This document shows positions 6,794 through 12,553 of a DNA stretch of 12,553 nt, piece by piece; the first letter of the stretch is position 1, and each line of letters begins with the position of its first letter. The notes under the pieces are model-generated. The model had not been told where the DNA came from and did not search any database. It saw only the letters and a list, made by a program, of their open reading frames with translations. Source of the DNA: Gemmatimonadota bacterium (lineage in GTDB: Bacteria > Gemmatimonadota > Gemmatimonadetes > Palauibacterales > Palauibacteraceae); NCBI GenBank assembly GCA_013042495.1, contig JABDQB010000232.1:1-12553 (forward strand), given 5' to 3'. The position numbers and the translations under genes are program-made.

Positions 6794-8613
6794 CGGTCGA
6801 TCTCGCCAAGGACAATGTCAATGGATGCGTTGGCGGCTATTACGTCGGAAACGAGCCCACCCTCGACCAGGTAAGGCAACGCGGCGAGGTTCACGAAGGA
6901 GGGGCCGCGGAACCGGCACCTCACCGGCTTGGGGCCTCCGTCGGAAATGAGGCCGAAGCCGAGTTCGCCCTTGGTCGCCTCGATCGAGTACCAGACGTCG
7001 CCCGCCGGGACCTGCACCCCCTCCATGACCAGTTTGAAGTGAGAGATCATGGCATCGATCGACGACATGGCCTCGCTCTTGTCCGGGAGGATCACGGCCG
7101 GATCCTGCACGTTGATCGGACCACCCGGCACCCGCGCCAGGGCCTGTTGGAGGATCCTCACGCTCTGCCGCATCTCTTCGAGCCGGACCAGGTACCGATC
7201 GTAGGTATCGCCCACGACGCCCACCGGCACGTCGAAATCATACTCGTCGTACCCGAGATAGGGCCGCGCCTTACGCACATCGTAGGCGATGCCGCTCCCG
7301 CGTAGATTCGGCCCTGTCAGTCCCAGTTCCAACGCCTTATCAGCGTCGATCACGCCGACATCGATCATCCGCGACTGCCAGATGGAGTTCCGCGTCAGGA
7401 GTCGCTCGGCCTCGTCCAGCGTGGCCGGCAACCGATTCACGAATTCCCGGCAGGCCTCGAGCCAGCCGGCGGGAAGGTCCGCGACCATGCCCCCGATGCG
7501 AGTCGCGGAGGTCGTAATCCTCCCGCCGCAATACGCTTCGTGCAGATTGTAGATGCGCTCGCGTTCCTGGAACGTGTACAGAAACACGGTGGTCGCGCCG
7601 ATGTCCATCGCTCCGGTCCCCAGCCACAGAAGGTGGCCGAGCAGTCGATTAAGCTCACTGAGGATGAGCCTCACGACCGTGCAGCGCGGGGTGATCTCGA
7701 CTCCGAGCAGACTCTCCACGGCCATGGCATACCCGATGTTGTAGAGCATCGGGGCCAGGTAATCCATGCGGTCCGTGTACGGGATGACCTGGTTCCACTC
7801 GCGGTACTCGCACGTCTTCTCGAAGCCCGTGTGCAGGTACCCGATGTGGGGGATACAGCGTACGACCGTCTCGCCGTCGAGCTGCAGGACGAGCCGCAGC
7901 ACTCCGTGAGTAGCCGGGTGCTGCGGACCCATGTTGATGACCATCTTCTCGCCGGCGAGATGGTCCTCAGCTTCCGCTTCCGCCGCCGAATCTTCCACTT
8001 CGAGAAGACCGGCAAGCGCGAGCTCCTCGCGCGCGTATACGTCCTCCGTGGAACGATTGAGAGCGCGCTTGACCTGCTCGGACCGTGTGAATCGGCCGCG
8101 CAGCGGAAAGTCCTTTCGAAGCGGGAAGCCCTCGTCGTAGTTCTCTGGCATCAGAATACGTCGAAGATCGGGGTGCCCTTCGAAATGCACCCCGTACATG
8201 TCATAGACTTCGCGCTCGAGCCAGTCGGCGGCCGGATAGAGACCCACCGCGCTCGCGAGGGACAGATCCGATCGCGGCAGTTGGACCACGAGCCTGAGCA
8301 TGCGGCCGTGCTCGAGCGACCATAGCTGATACCACACCTGGATCACCAGGTCGCCCCCTGGGTCGGCTCCCATCACGTCGAGCAGAAGATCGTAGCTTTG
8401 AGCCGCCTCGGTCTTCAGAAAGTCCAGGGCCTCGTGGATACGGGCCGGCTCGATCGTGACCACAGGAGTGCCGACTGGATCCAGTCGAACCGAGCGTATC
8501 GATTCCCCGAAACGACCTCGCAACGCCTGTACCGACGGGCTCTGCTCCACGTCGGCGGGCGCCTCCGCGCCGATCACCAGCTCGGGCAATTGTCGGGTAA
8601 GAGTCGAAGGCAT
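6790..8613 (-). CDS. nuoCD: Fused NADH-quinone oxidoreductase subunits C/D
   Basis: One 607-aa reading frame that joins the 30-kDa (NuoC) and 49-kDa (NuoD) subunits of the complex I quinone module. NuoC occupies about 1-195, with its signature EREVYDMYGVHFEGHPDLRR (133-152) and RKDFPLRG (166-173). A 25-residue linker rich in Ala and Glu (about 197-221) follows. NuoD begins near EKMVINMGPQHPATHGVLR (222-240). The quinone-head ligands are present: H236 in HPATHG and Y285 in DRMDY, corresponding to His59 and Tyr108 of the bovine 49-kDa subunit. The end SIDIVLGEIDR is the usual NuoD terminus. The gene begins 3 nt after nuoB, with AGGA about 9 nt upstream. C/D fusion is known in E. coli and other groups. 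Confidence 0.98.
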   Translation of the reverse strand: MPSTLTRQLPELVIGAEAPADVEQSPSVQALRGRFGESIRSVRLDPVGTPVVTIEPARIHEALDFLKTEAAQSYDLLLDVMGADPGGDLVIQVWYQLWSLEHGRMLRLVVQLPRSDLSLASAVGLYPAADWLEREVYDMYGVHFEGHPDLRRILMPENYDEGFPLRKDFPLRGRFTRSEQVKRALNRSTEDVYAREELALAGLLEVEDSAAEAEAEDHLAGEKMVINMGPQHPATHGVLRLVLQLDGETVVRCIPHIGYLHTGFEKTCEYREWNQVIPYTDRMDYLAPMLYNIGYAMAVESLLGVEITPRCTVVRLILSELNRLLGHLLWLGTGAMDIGATTVFLYTFQERERIYNLHEAYCGGRITTSATRIGGMVADLPAGWLEACREFVNRLPATLDEAERLLTRNSIWQSRMIDVGVIDADKALELGLTGPNLRGSGIAYDVRKARPYLGYDEYDFDVPVGVVGDTYDRYLVRLEEMRQSVRILQQALARVPGGPINVQDPAVILPDKSEAMSSIDAMISHFKLVMEGVQVPAGDVWYSIEATKGELGFGLISDGGPKPVRCRFRGPSFVNLAALPYLVEGGLVSDVIAANASIDIVLGEIDR

Positions 8614-8616
8614 GGC

Positions 8617-9318
8617 TCAGTCCTGGTGCTCCATGAGACGCTCGCGGCGATCTCGGGGACGGGCGATGGCCGAGGAACCCTCGACGCCGCTGATTCGGTT
8701 CTGTCTGGTGGAGTTTCCGAAGGGCTGTGCCACCAGTTCGATGGTCTCGGGCGGCAGGTTTGGCTGGCCGACGGAGTCCGGACTTTCTTCCCGGTGAACC
8801 GGGTTGGCGAGGGACTCTCCCTTGATCTTCTCCTGGATCATCATCAGACCGTAGAGAAGGCTCTCCGGCCTCGGGGGGCACCCTGGAACATAGACGTCGA
8901 CGGGGATGATCTGGTCGATTCCCTGCACGATCGTGTAGTTGTCGAACATGCCTCCCGAGCTGGCGCAGGCTCCCATCGAGATGCACCATTTCGGCTGCGG
9001 CATCTGGTCCCAGATCCGCCTTAGAATCGGAGCCATCTTGTAGGTGACCCTGCCAGCGACGATCATCAGATCGGCCTGCCGCGGGCTGAATGAGAAGCGC
9101 TCGGCTCCGAACCGCGCTATGTCGTACTTCGAACCGGCGGTTGCCATCATCTCGATCGCGCAGCACGCGGTCCCGAGCGGCATGGGCCACAGCGAGTTTC
9201 GTCGCGACCAGTTCACGACTGCGTCCACCTTAGTCGTCAACCACGACACGGGAGCTCCAGTGTCGATGGCCCCAGCCGAAGGGTTCACGGTCGGAAGTTG
9301 CCTTCGTTCATCGGCCAT
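8617..9318 (-). CDS. nuoB: NADH-quinone oxidoreductase subunit B (cluster N2)
   Basis: Carries the last iron-sulfur cluster, N2, which hands electrons to quinone. All four ligands are visible: the tandem C52-C53 in GTACCAIEMM, C118 in SMGACASSGG and C147 in VPGCPPRPE. The core (about 30-168) is strongly conserved, and the AIEMMATAGSKYDIARFG segment is typical. The protein is 233 aa. Residues after about 168 form a polar, Pro/Arg/Glu-rich tail of some 65 residues with no recognisable fold; core-only homologues such as Thermus Nqo6 are near 180 aa. The ATG is 3 nt after the nuoA stop, so the pair is likely co-translated. Confidence 0.98.
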   Translation of the reverse strand: MADERRQLPTVNPSAGAIDTGAPVSWLTTKVDAVVNWSRRNSLWPMPLGTACCAIEMMATAGSKYDIARFGAERFSFSPRQADLMIVAGRVTYKMAPILRRIWDQMPQPKWCISMGACASSGGMFDNYTIVQGIDQIIPVDVYVPGCPPRPESLLYGLMMIQEKIKGESLANPVHREESPDSVGQPNLPPETIELVAQPFGNSTRQNRISGVEGSSAIARPRDRRERLMEHQD

Positions 9319-9321
9319 GCG

Positions 9322-9678
9322 TCAGTCCCACTCCAGCGCTCCCTTCTTCCACGCGTACGCCAACCCTACGGCGAGGACGAAGATGAAGATGAACATCTCG
9401 ATGAGTCCAAACAGCCCGAGGTCCCGGAAGATCACCGCCCAGGGTAGGAAGAAGATCGTCTCGATGTCGAAAACGATGAACAGCATCGCGACGATGTAGA
9501 ATTTGACAGAATACCGCTCGCGAGTATCGCCCAGCGGGTCGATGCCCGACTCGTACGGCATCGCCTTGACCGGGTTGGTCCGGTACGCGCTCGCCAGATG
9601 CGACAACAGCAGGAACATGCCCGAGGTTAGCAATCCGACAACGAACAGAATCACGACGCCGACGTATGCCTGCTTCAT
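9322..9678 (-). CDS. nuoA: NADH-quinone oxidoreductase subunit A
   Basis: First gene of the operon: a three-helix membrane subunit (118 aa) next to the quinone site. The loop between helices 1 and 2 has the conserved MPYESGIDPLGDTRERYSVKFY (40-61), and helix 2 has the acidic FDIETIFFLPWA (70-81; D71 and E73). In the loop the Cys found in mitochondrial ND3 is Ser44, as in many bacteria. The ATG is preceded by TGGATGG some 3-9 nt upstream as a possible ribosome site. The gene is divergent from the hydrolase gene and lies directly downstream of the promoter described separately. Confidence 0.98.
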   Translation of the reverse strand: MKQAYVGVVILFVVGLLTSGMFLLLSHLASAYRTNPVKAMPYESGIDPLGDTRERYSVKFYIVAMLFIVFDIETIFFLPWAVIFRDLGLFGLIEMFIFIFVLAVGLAYAWKKGALEWD

Positions 9679-9693
9679 GGTCCATCCAGGCCG

Positions 9694-9713
9694 TTTGTGA
9701 AATTGTTCACGAA
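9694..9713. promoter_or_regulatory. CRP/FNR-like palindrome, candidate operator of nuo
   Basis: TGTGA-N6-TCACG occupies 9696-9711 and differs at one base from the TGTGA-N6-TCACA consensus of CRP-family regulators. Two further outer pairs (TT at 9694-9695 with AA at 9712-9713) extend the symmetry. The site lies at roughly +2 to +21 of the predicted nuo transcript, where a bound protein would block rather than activate transcription. No regulator gene is in the window, so the binding protein is unknown. Confidence 0.4.
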
Positions 9714-9721
9714 TCGCGCCG

Positions 9722-9751
9722 AAAATAGCGTGTCCCGCCGCATAGCGTCAA
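9722..9751 (-). promoter_or_regulatory. Predicted sigma70-type promoter of the nuo operon
   Basis: On the minus strand TTGACG (9751-9746) is followed after 18 nt by TATTTT (9727-9722). This matches 5 of 6 bases of the -35 and 4 of 6 of the -10 consensus. Transcription would start near 9715, giving a leader of about 37 nt before nuoA. It is the only good match seen in the 159-bp divergent region. The prediction is from sequence alone. Confidence 0.5.
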
Positions 9752-9784
9752 GCTGGCGAGCGCGGTCTCCACGAACACGCTATT
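9724..9784. repeat. 10-bp perfect inverted repeat spanning the divergent promoter region
   Basis: AATAGCGTGT at 9724-9733 is repeated as its exact complement, ACACGCTATT, at 9775-9784, with 41 nt between. Each arm contains a TATT core: the left arm overlaps the predicted nuo -10 on the minus strand, and the right arm places TATTCT on the plus strand facing the hydrolase gene. Counted over 12 bases the two arms agree at 11. The arrangement suggests a mirrored pair of -10 elements or two binding sites of one regulator. No good -35 was found for the plus-strand copy. Confidence 0.45.
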
Positions 9785-9837
9785 CTGCTGTCATTTCAAG
9801 CGTTTCCGGCAGATTAGCGAGCAGCGAACGGGACCGA

Positions 9838-10728
9838 ATGACACAAGAGAGCATGGTGGGCGGCCCGGGACAAGAGGCAGTCTCGATCGGAACTGCAGAG
9901 GGCGTAATCATCGTGGAGATGCGGGGCCCGCGCACGGCAGGATCGACGATCGTGTGCCTGCACGGCTTGAGCGCGAATCGAGCAACCTGGCGCCCCGTTG
10001 CGCGGATGATGGAGCGGCGTCGCCGATTCCTCCTGGTAGACCTGCTCGGCCGAGGCGAATCGGACCCTGCCCCCGACGCTCGATACGACCTCGAGTCGGC
10101 AGCCCGTCGCCTGGCTCAGTTGCTCGACACCGTCGGCGTCGAGCGGCCCATTCTGGCCGGTCACTCCCATGGAGCGGCCATTGCAGTCGCCGCCGCAAAC
10201 CGGGTCCGGGCCACCGGCCTGTTGCTCGCCAATCCGGTCACGCCGGACCTTCCACGCCCGCGGGCCCTGCGAACGCTTCGCTGGGACCCGGTACGCAGAG
10301 TGATGGGCCCGACCGCCAGACTCTTCCGTCGACCGCTTACCCGTTATATGCTCGTGCGGCGCGTATTCGCCGACCGGACTGCGATCCCTAAGGGCCTGGT
10401 GGATCGGTATGCCGACCCGTGGGCCGATCCGGGACGAGCGGCTGCTCTTCCGCGAATCCTCTTGGACTGGTGTCCGGCGGAATTGCAGCGTTGGGCCAGT
10501 CCACTCGATGTTCCGGTCAGCGTCTTTGCGGGAGACGCGGACCGGCGCATTGAGCCAGAGTTGGCGCGTCGCTGGGCCGCAGTGCTGGGCGGGGGCTTTG
10601 AACTGGCTGCCGGTTGCGGTCACTCCGCTCCGGAGGAACGGACAATGGAAGTCGCCGAGGCCCTCGAGGATCTCGCACGAACGATATCTGCACGGGAACA
10701 GGAAGAGAAACCGGATGATCAAGAGTGA
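9838..10728 (+). CDS. Alpha/beta-fold hydrolase
   Basis: A 296-aa protein of the alpha/beta-hydrolase superfamily, probably cytoplasmic as no signal peptide is seen. The order of motifs is the usual one: strand plus oxyanion turn IVCLHGLSANRATW (38-51), the DLLGRGESD loop (68-76), the nucleophile elbow GHSHG with S110, the acid in VFAGDADRR (D233 or D235) and the base H262 in GCGHSAPEE. A basic cap region occupies about 135-215. The substrate cannot be told from sequence; esterases, epoxide hydrolases, haloperoxidase-like and C-C bond hydrolases share this pattern. I chose the ATG at 9838; the ATG at 9853 is an alternative, and neither has a clear Shine-Dalgarno. The 3' end overlaps dcd by 14 nt, so the two are probably co-transcribed. 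Confidence 0.88.
   Translation: MTQESMVGGPGQEAVSIGTAEGVIIVEMRGPRTAGSTIVCLHGLSANRATWRPVARMMERRRRFLLVDLLGRGESDPAPDARYDLESAARRLAQLLDTVGVERPILAGHSHGAAIAVAAANRVRATGLLLANPVTPDLPRPRALRTLRWDPVRRVMGPTARLFRRPLTRYMLVRRVFADRTAIPKGLVDRYADPWADPGRAAALPRILLDWCPAELQRWASPLDVPVSVFAGDADRRIEPELARRWAAVLGGGFELAAGCGHSAPEERTMEVAEALEDLARTISAREQEEKPDDQE
10701..10707 (+). promoter_or_regulatory. Ribosome binding site for dcd
   Basis: GGAAGAG lies 7 nt before the ATG at 10715, inside the hydrolase reading frame. It supports this start, which gives the standard Dcd N-terminus, over in-frame upstream codons. Confidence 0.5.
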
Positions 10729-11266
10729 TCGGTGGATCCGTCGGACGGCGCTGGAGCACGGGATGATCGAGCCGTTCACCGAAGACCAGGTTAGGGACGG
10801 CGTGATTTCCTACGGACTGTCCAGCTATGGTTACGACATGCGCGTATCCGATGAGTTCCGGATCTTCCACAACGCGCTCTCGCCGGTGGTCGATCCAAAG
10901 CACTTCGACGAGCGCTCATTTATCGAGTTCAAGGGCGACGTCTGCATCGTGCCGCCGAACTCCTTCGCCCTGGCCCGGTCCGTGGAGTACTTCCGGATTC
11001 CCCGCAACGTCCTGACAATCTGCGTCGGAAAGAGCACCTATGCGCGCTGCGGGATCATTACCAACGTCACTCCATTCGAACCGGAGTGGGAGGGTCACGT
11101 GACGCTCGAGATCAGCAACACCACTCCGCTCCCGGCCCGCATCTACGCCAACGAGGGCATTGCGCAGGTTCTGTTCTTCGAGTCAGACGAAGACTGCGAA
11201 AAGAGCTACGCGGACAAGAAGGGTAAGTACCAGGGACAGACGGGAGTCACGCCGCCGCGCTTGTAG
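10715..11266 (+). CDS. dcd: dCTP deaminase
   Basis: Deaminates dCTP to dUTP, the feed step for dTMP synthesis, as a cytoplasmic trimer of the dUTPase fold. At 183 aa it is of normal length and close to the family consensus throughout: MIKSDRWIRR at the start, ISYGLSSYGYDMRV (31-44), GKSTYARCG (105-113) with S107 and R111 at the positions of E. coli S111 and R115, and TLEISN with the general base E132 (E138 in E. coli). The C-terminal KKGKYQGQTGV (168-178) is the segment that closes over the nucleotide. Some homologues also hydrolyse dUTP; that cannot be decided by eye. The gene is coupled to the upstream hydrolase and ends 27 nt from the convergent DUF423 gene, with no convincing terminator between. 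Confidence 0.97.
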   Translation: MIKSDRWIRRTALEHGMIEPFTEDQVRDGVISYGLSSYGYDMRVSDEFRIFHNALSPVVDPKHFDERSFIEFKGDVCIVPPNSFALARSVEYFRIPRNVLTICVGKSTYARCGIITNVTPFEPEWEGHVTLEISNTTPLPARIYANEGIAQVLFFESDEDCEKSYADKKGKYQGQTGVTPPRL

Positions 11267-11293
11267 AACTTCGTCCCGCATCCAGCGCCTCGC

Positions 11294-11677
11294 TCAGAGG
11301 CCGCGGGGCGCCGAACGGGTTGCCGCCACCCCGGCGAGTATCCAGCCGAGAAGGAAGAACACTCCGCCCACCGGAGTTATGGCTCCGAGGGCGCGGACCC
11401 CGGTCAGCGCCAGCGCGTACAGGCTACCCGAGAACAGGACCGTCCCGACGAGGAACATCCAACCCGCCCTCCCCCAGCCGGCCCCCGGCCACTGGTTCAC
11501 CGCCAGGCCGACGAACAGCAGGGCCACGGCATGGACCAGTTCGTAACGCACGCCTGTCTCGTAAACCGCGAGCAAGTCGGACGAAAGCAGTGCTTCCAGG
11601 CCATGCGCACCGAAAGCTCCAGCCGCGACGCCGATGAACGCTGATATTGCACCCATAAGCAGGAATTTCGTATGCAT
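11294..11677 (-). CDS. DUF423 family small membrane protein
   Basis: A 127-aa integral membrane protein of unknown biochemical role, with four predicted helices. It matches the DUF423 (YgdD/TMEM256-like) pattern: GAFGAHGLE near residues 22-30, YETGVRYELVHAVALL (about 41-56), GTVLFSGSLYALALTG and ITPVGGVFFLLGWI towards the end. I start it at the ATG at 11677, which gives the usual family N-terminus (MHTKFLLMGAISAF). The frame stays open to 11911, but the extra 78 residues are polar, unlike the family, and would overlap the divergent HD-GYP gene. No clear Shine-Dalgarno precedes 11677. The stop is 27 nt from the dcd stop, tail to tail. Confidence 0.88.
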   Translation of the reverse strand: MHTKFLLMGAISAFIGVAAGAFGAHGLEALLSSDLLAVYETGVRYELVHAVALLFVGLAVNQWPGAGWGRAGWMFLVGTVLFSGSLYALALTGVRALGAITPVGGVFFLLGWILAGVAATRSAPRGL

Positions 11678-11730
11678 ATTGGAAGATGGCTCGGCGGTGG
11701 ACTCCGCGCGAGCCCGGAACTTGCTGGTTT

Positions 11731-11752
11731 CGGACGCGGAGGCGTGCGTCCG
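11731..11752. repeat. 7-bp inverted repeat (possible hairpin or operator)
   Basis: CGGACGC at 11731-11737 and GCGTCCG at 11746-11752 are perfect complements around an 8-nt spacer (GGAGGCGT). It lies in the 120-bp divergent gap between the DUF423 and HD-GYP genes, 45 nt before the HD-GYP start. It could be a binding site or an mRNA hairpin. In GC-rich DNA a repeat of this size can also arise by chance. Confidence 0.3.
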
Positions 11753-11785
11753 GCGCGCACAGCATCGATATTTCGAACCGACGCT

Positions 11786-11791
11786 GGAAGG
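11786..11791 (+). promoter_or_regulatory. Ribosome binding site for the HD-GYP gene
   Basis: GGAAGG lies 6 nt before the ATG at 11798. It is the best Shine-Dalgarno in this part of the window and fixes the start of the HD-GYP reading frame. Confidence 0.6.
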
Positions 11792-11797
11792 CACAGC

Positions 11798-12553
11798 ATG
11801 AACGACGAGATGGGCGATCCTGGAGAGCGAAGACTTGTCGTGATGCTCGGAGAGACCGAGTTGACCGCCGAGCTGCTTTCGGCTCTGGACGCTTTCCCAT
11901 GGGCCGTGCAATTCGTGGAAGATCCTGCTGACCTCGCCGAGGCGGCCGCCCGCGGCGACCTCGTGTTGACGGGCTCGTTGGGTTCGCTTCCCGGCTCAGG
12001 CGGACGGGCGACCAGTGGCCAGGATGAGAGGACGGACGACCGTGCGGTCCGGGCTCGATCGCCAAAGCCATTTGCCCCAAATCGCCTGTACGAGGAGGCT
12101 CTGACATTCGTGGAGGAGACGCTGGCTGCAGTGCGAGGATCCGGCGATCCGGACGTAAACCGCAGCCGCCTGCTCGCGGAGAAGCTGCACACGGATCTAC
12201 TCAGGGACAACGGTCTCATTAACCGCAGCCTCGAACCCCACGAGAGCTACGACCTGGCGAGCCACTGTGTGAATGTGGCGGTACTGGGCGGCAAGATTGC
12301 CCTCGGAATGGTTGCGAGCGTGGAGGACGCCGTAGACGTGATCCAGGCGGGCCTGCTTCACGACATCGGAATGGCGACTCTGCCGGCCGAAATGCTCCGC
12401 AAACCGGGCACCTGGTCTGACCGCGAGCTCGAGGCCCTTCGACAGCACCCGGTGGCGGGGGCCGAGATTATCGAGCGCTGTGCCCCTCGAGCCGAGTGGT
12501 TGCGTAGAGCGGTGCTGCAGGAACACGAGCGGGCGCAAGGCCAGGGATACCCC
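11798..12553 (+). CDS. HD-GYP domain protein with variant active-site residues (partial)
   Basis: The first 252 codons of a protein that runs off the right edge. Residues 11-64 have alternating beta/alpha character (RRLVVMLGE..., AVQFVED, GDLVLTGS) like a receiver domain, but the acidic pair and the phospho-accepting Asp expected there are not seen. A low-complexity linker covers about 65-95. The HD-GYP domain starts near 125: SH156 with D152 four residues before it, LLHDIG with H188-D189, H217, and HERAQGQGYP at 243-252. HD-GYP proteins normally hydrolyse cyclic di-GMP. Here the Lys of HDxGK is M192, the first His of the paired HH is E242, and the Asp of the HHExxDGxGYP-type signature is Q247. 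It may be a phosphodiesterase with altered metal binding, a c-di-GMP sensor or an unrelated HD phosphohydrolase. Confidence 0.85.
   Translation, partial: MNDEMGDPGERRLVVMLGETELTAELLSALDAFPWAVQFVEDPADLAEAAARGDLVLTGSLGSLPGSGGRATSGQDERTDDRAVRARSPKPFAPNRLYEEALTFVEETLAAVRGSGDPDVNRSRLLAEKLHTDLLRDNGLINRSLEPHESYDLASHCVNVAVLGGKIALGMVASVEDAVDVIQAGLLHDIGMATLPAEMLRKPGTWSDRELEALRQHPVAGAEIIERCAPRAEWLRRAVLQEHERAQGQGYP

Noticed and set aside
9697..9837. An upstream GTG start for the hydrolase adding 47 residues
   Set aside because: The extension would start inside the palindrome and cover the nuo promoter, and has no resemblance to the hydrolase fold.
11267..11301. Terminator between the convergent dcd and DUF423 genes
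   Set aside because: Only a 5-bp GCCTC/GAGGC stem (11287-11301) is present, with no T-run on either strand, and part of it is within the DUF423 coding end.
11678..11911. N-terminal extension of the DUF423 protein to 205 residues
   Set aside because: The extra part is polar, unlike the family, and overlaps the divergent HD-GYP gene, which has a strong ribosome site.
1..12553. A novel defence, mobile or biosynthetic system
   Set aside because: No transposase, integrase, phage, CRISPR, toxin-antitoxin or secondary-metabolism gene was recognised; the window reads as core respiratory and housekeeping genes.

Overview
This window is dominated by a compact, minus-strand operon for the proton-pumping NADH:quinone oxidoreductase (respiratory complex I). 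Reading from right to left the order is nuoA, nuoB, a fused nuoCD, nuoE, nuoF, nuoG, nuoH, nuoI, nuoJ, nuoK and nuoL. nuoL runs off the left edge, so nuoM and nuoN are presumably just outside. The genes are separated by 31 nt or less, several share overlapping stop/start codons, and every cluster ligand that I could check is present. This looks like a complete, working enzyme: NuoE/F/G form the NADH-oxidising arm, NuoB/CD/I the quinone-facing module and NuoA/H/J/K/L the membrane arm.

To the right of nuoA lies a 159-bp divergent control region. It holds a plausible sigma70-type promoter for the nuo operon, a CRP/FNR-like palindrome overlapping the predicted start of transcription, and a second inverted repeat spanning the whole region. 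On its other side, on the plus strand, are an alpha/beta-hydrolase gene and dcd (dCTP deaminase), which overlap by 14 nt. A small DUF423 membrane-protein gene converges on dcd. Divergent from it, and cut by the right edge, is an HD-GYP-domain gene whose active-site signature departs from the consensus.

The organism is a high-GC, respiring bacterium with complex I. The nuoCD fusion, the short NuoG and the style of Dcd would fit Gemmatimonadota or a neighbouring phylum, but this is a guess from general familiarity; nothing in the window fixes the taxon. No RNA genes, CRISPR arrays, insertion sequences or phage genes were seen. I found no new multi-gene system. The most interesting items are the variant HD-GYP protein and the structured nuo promoter region.
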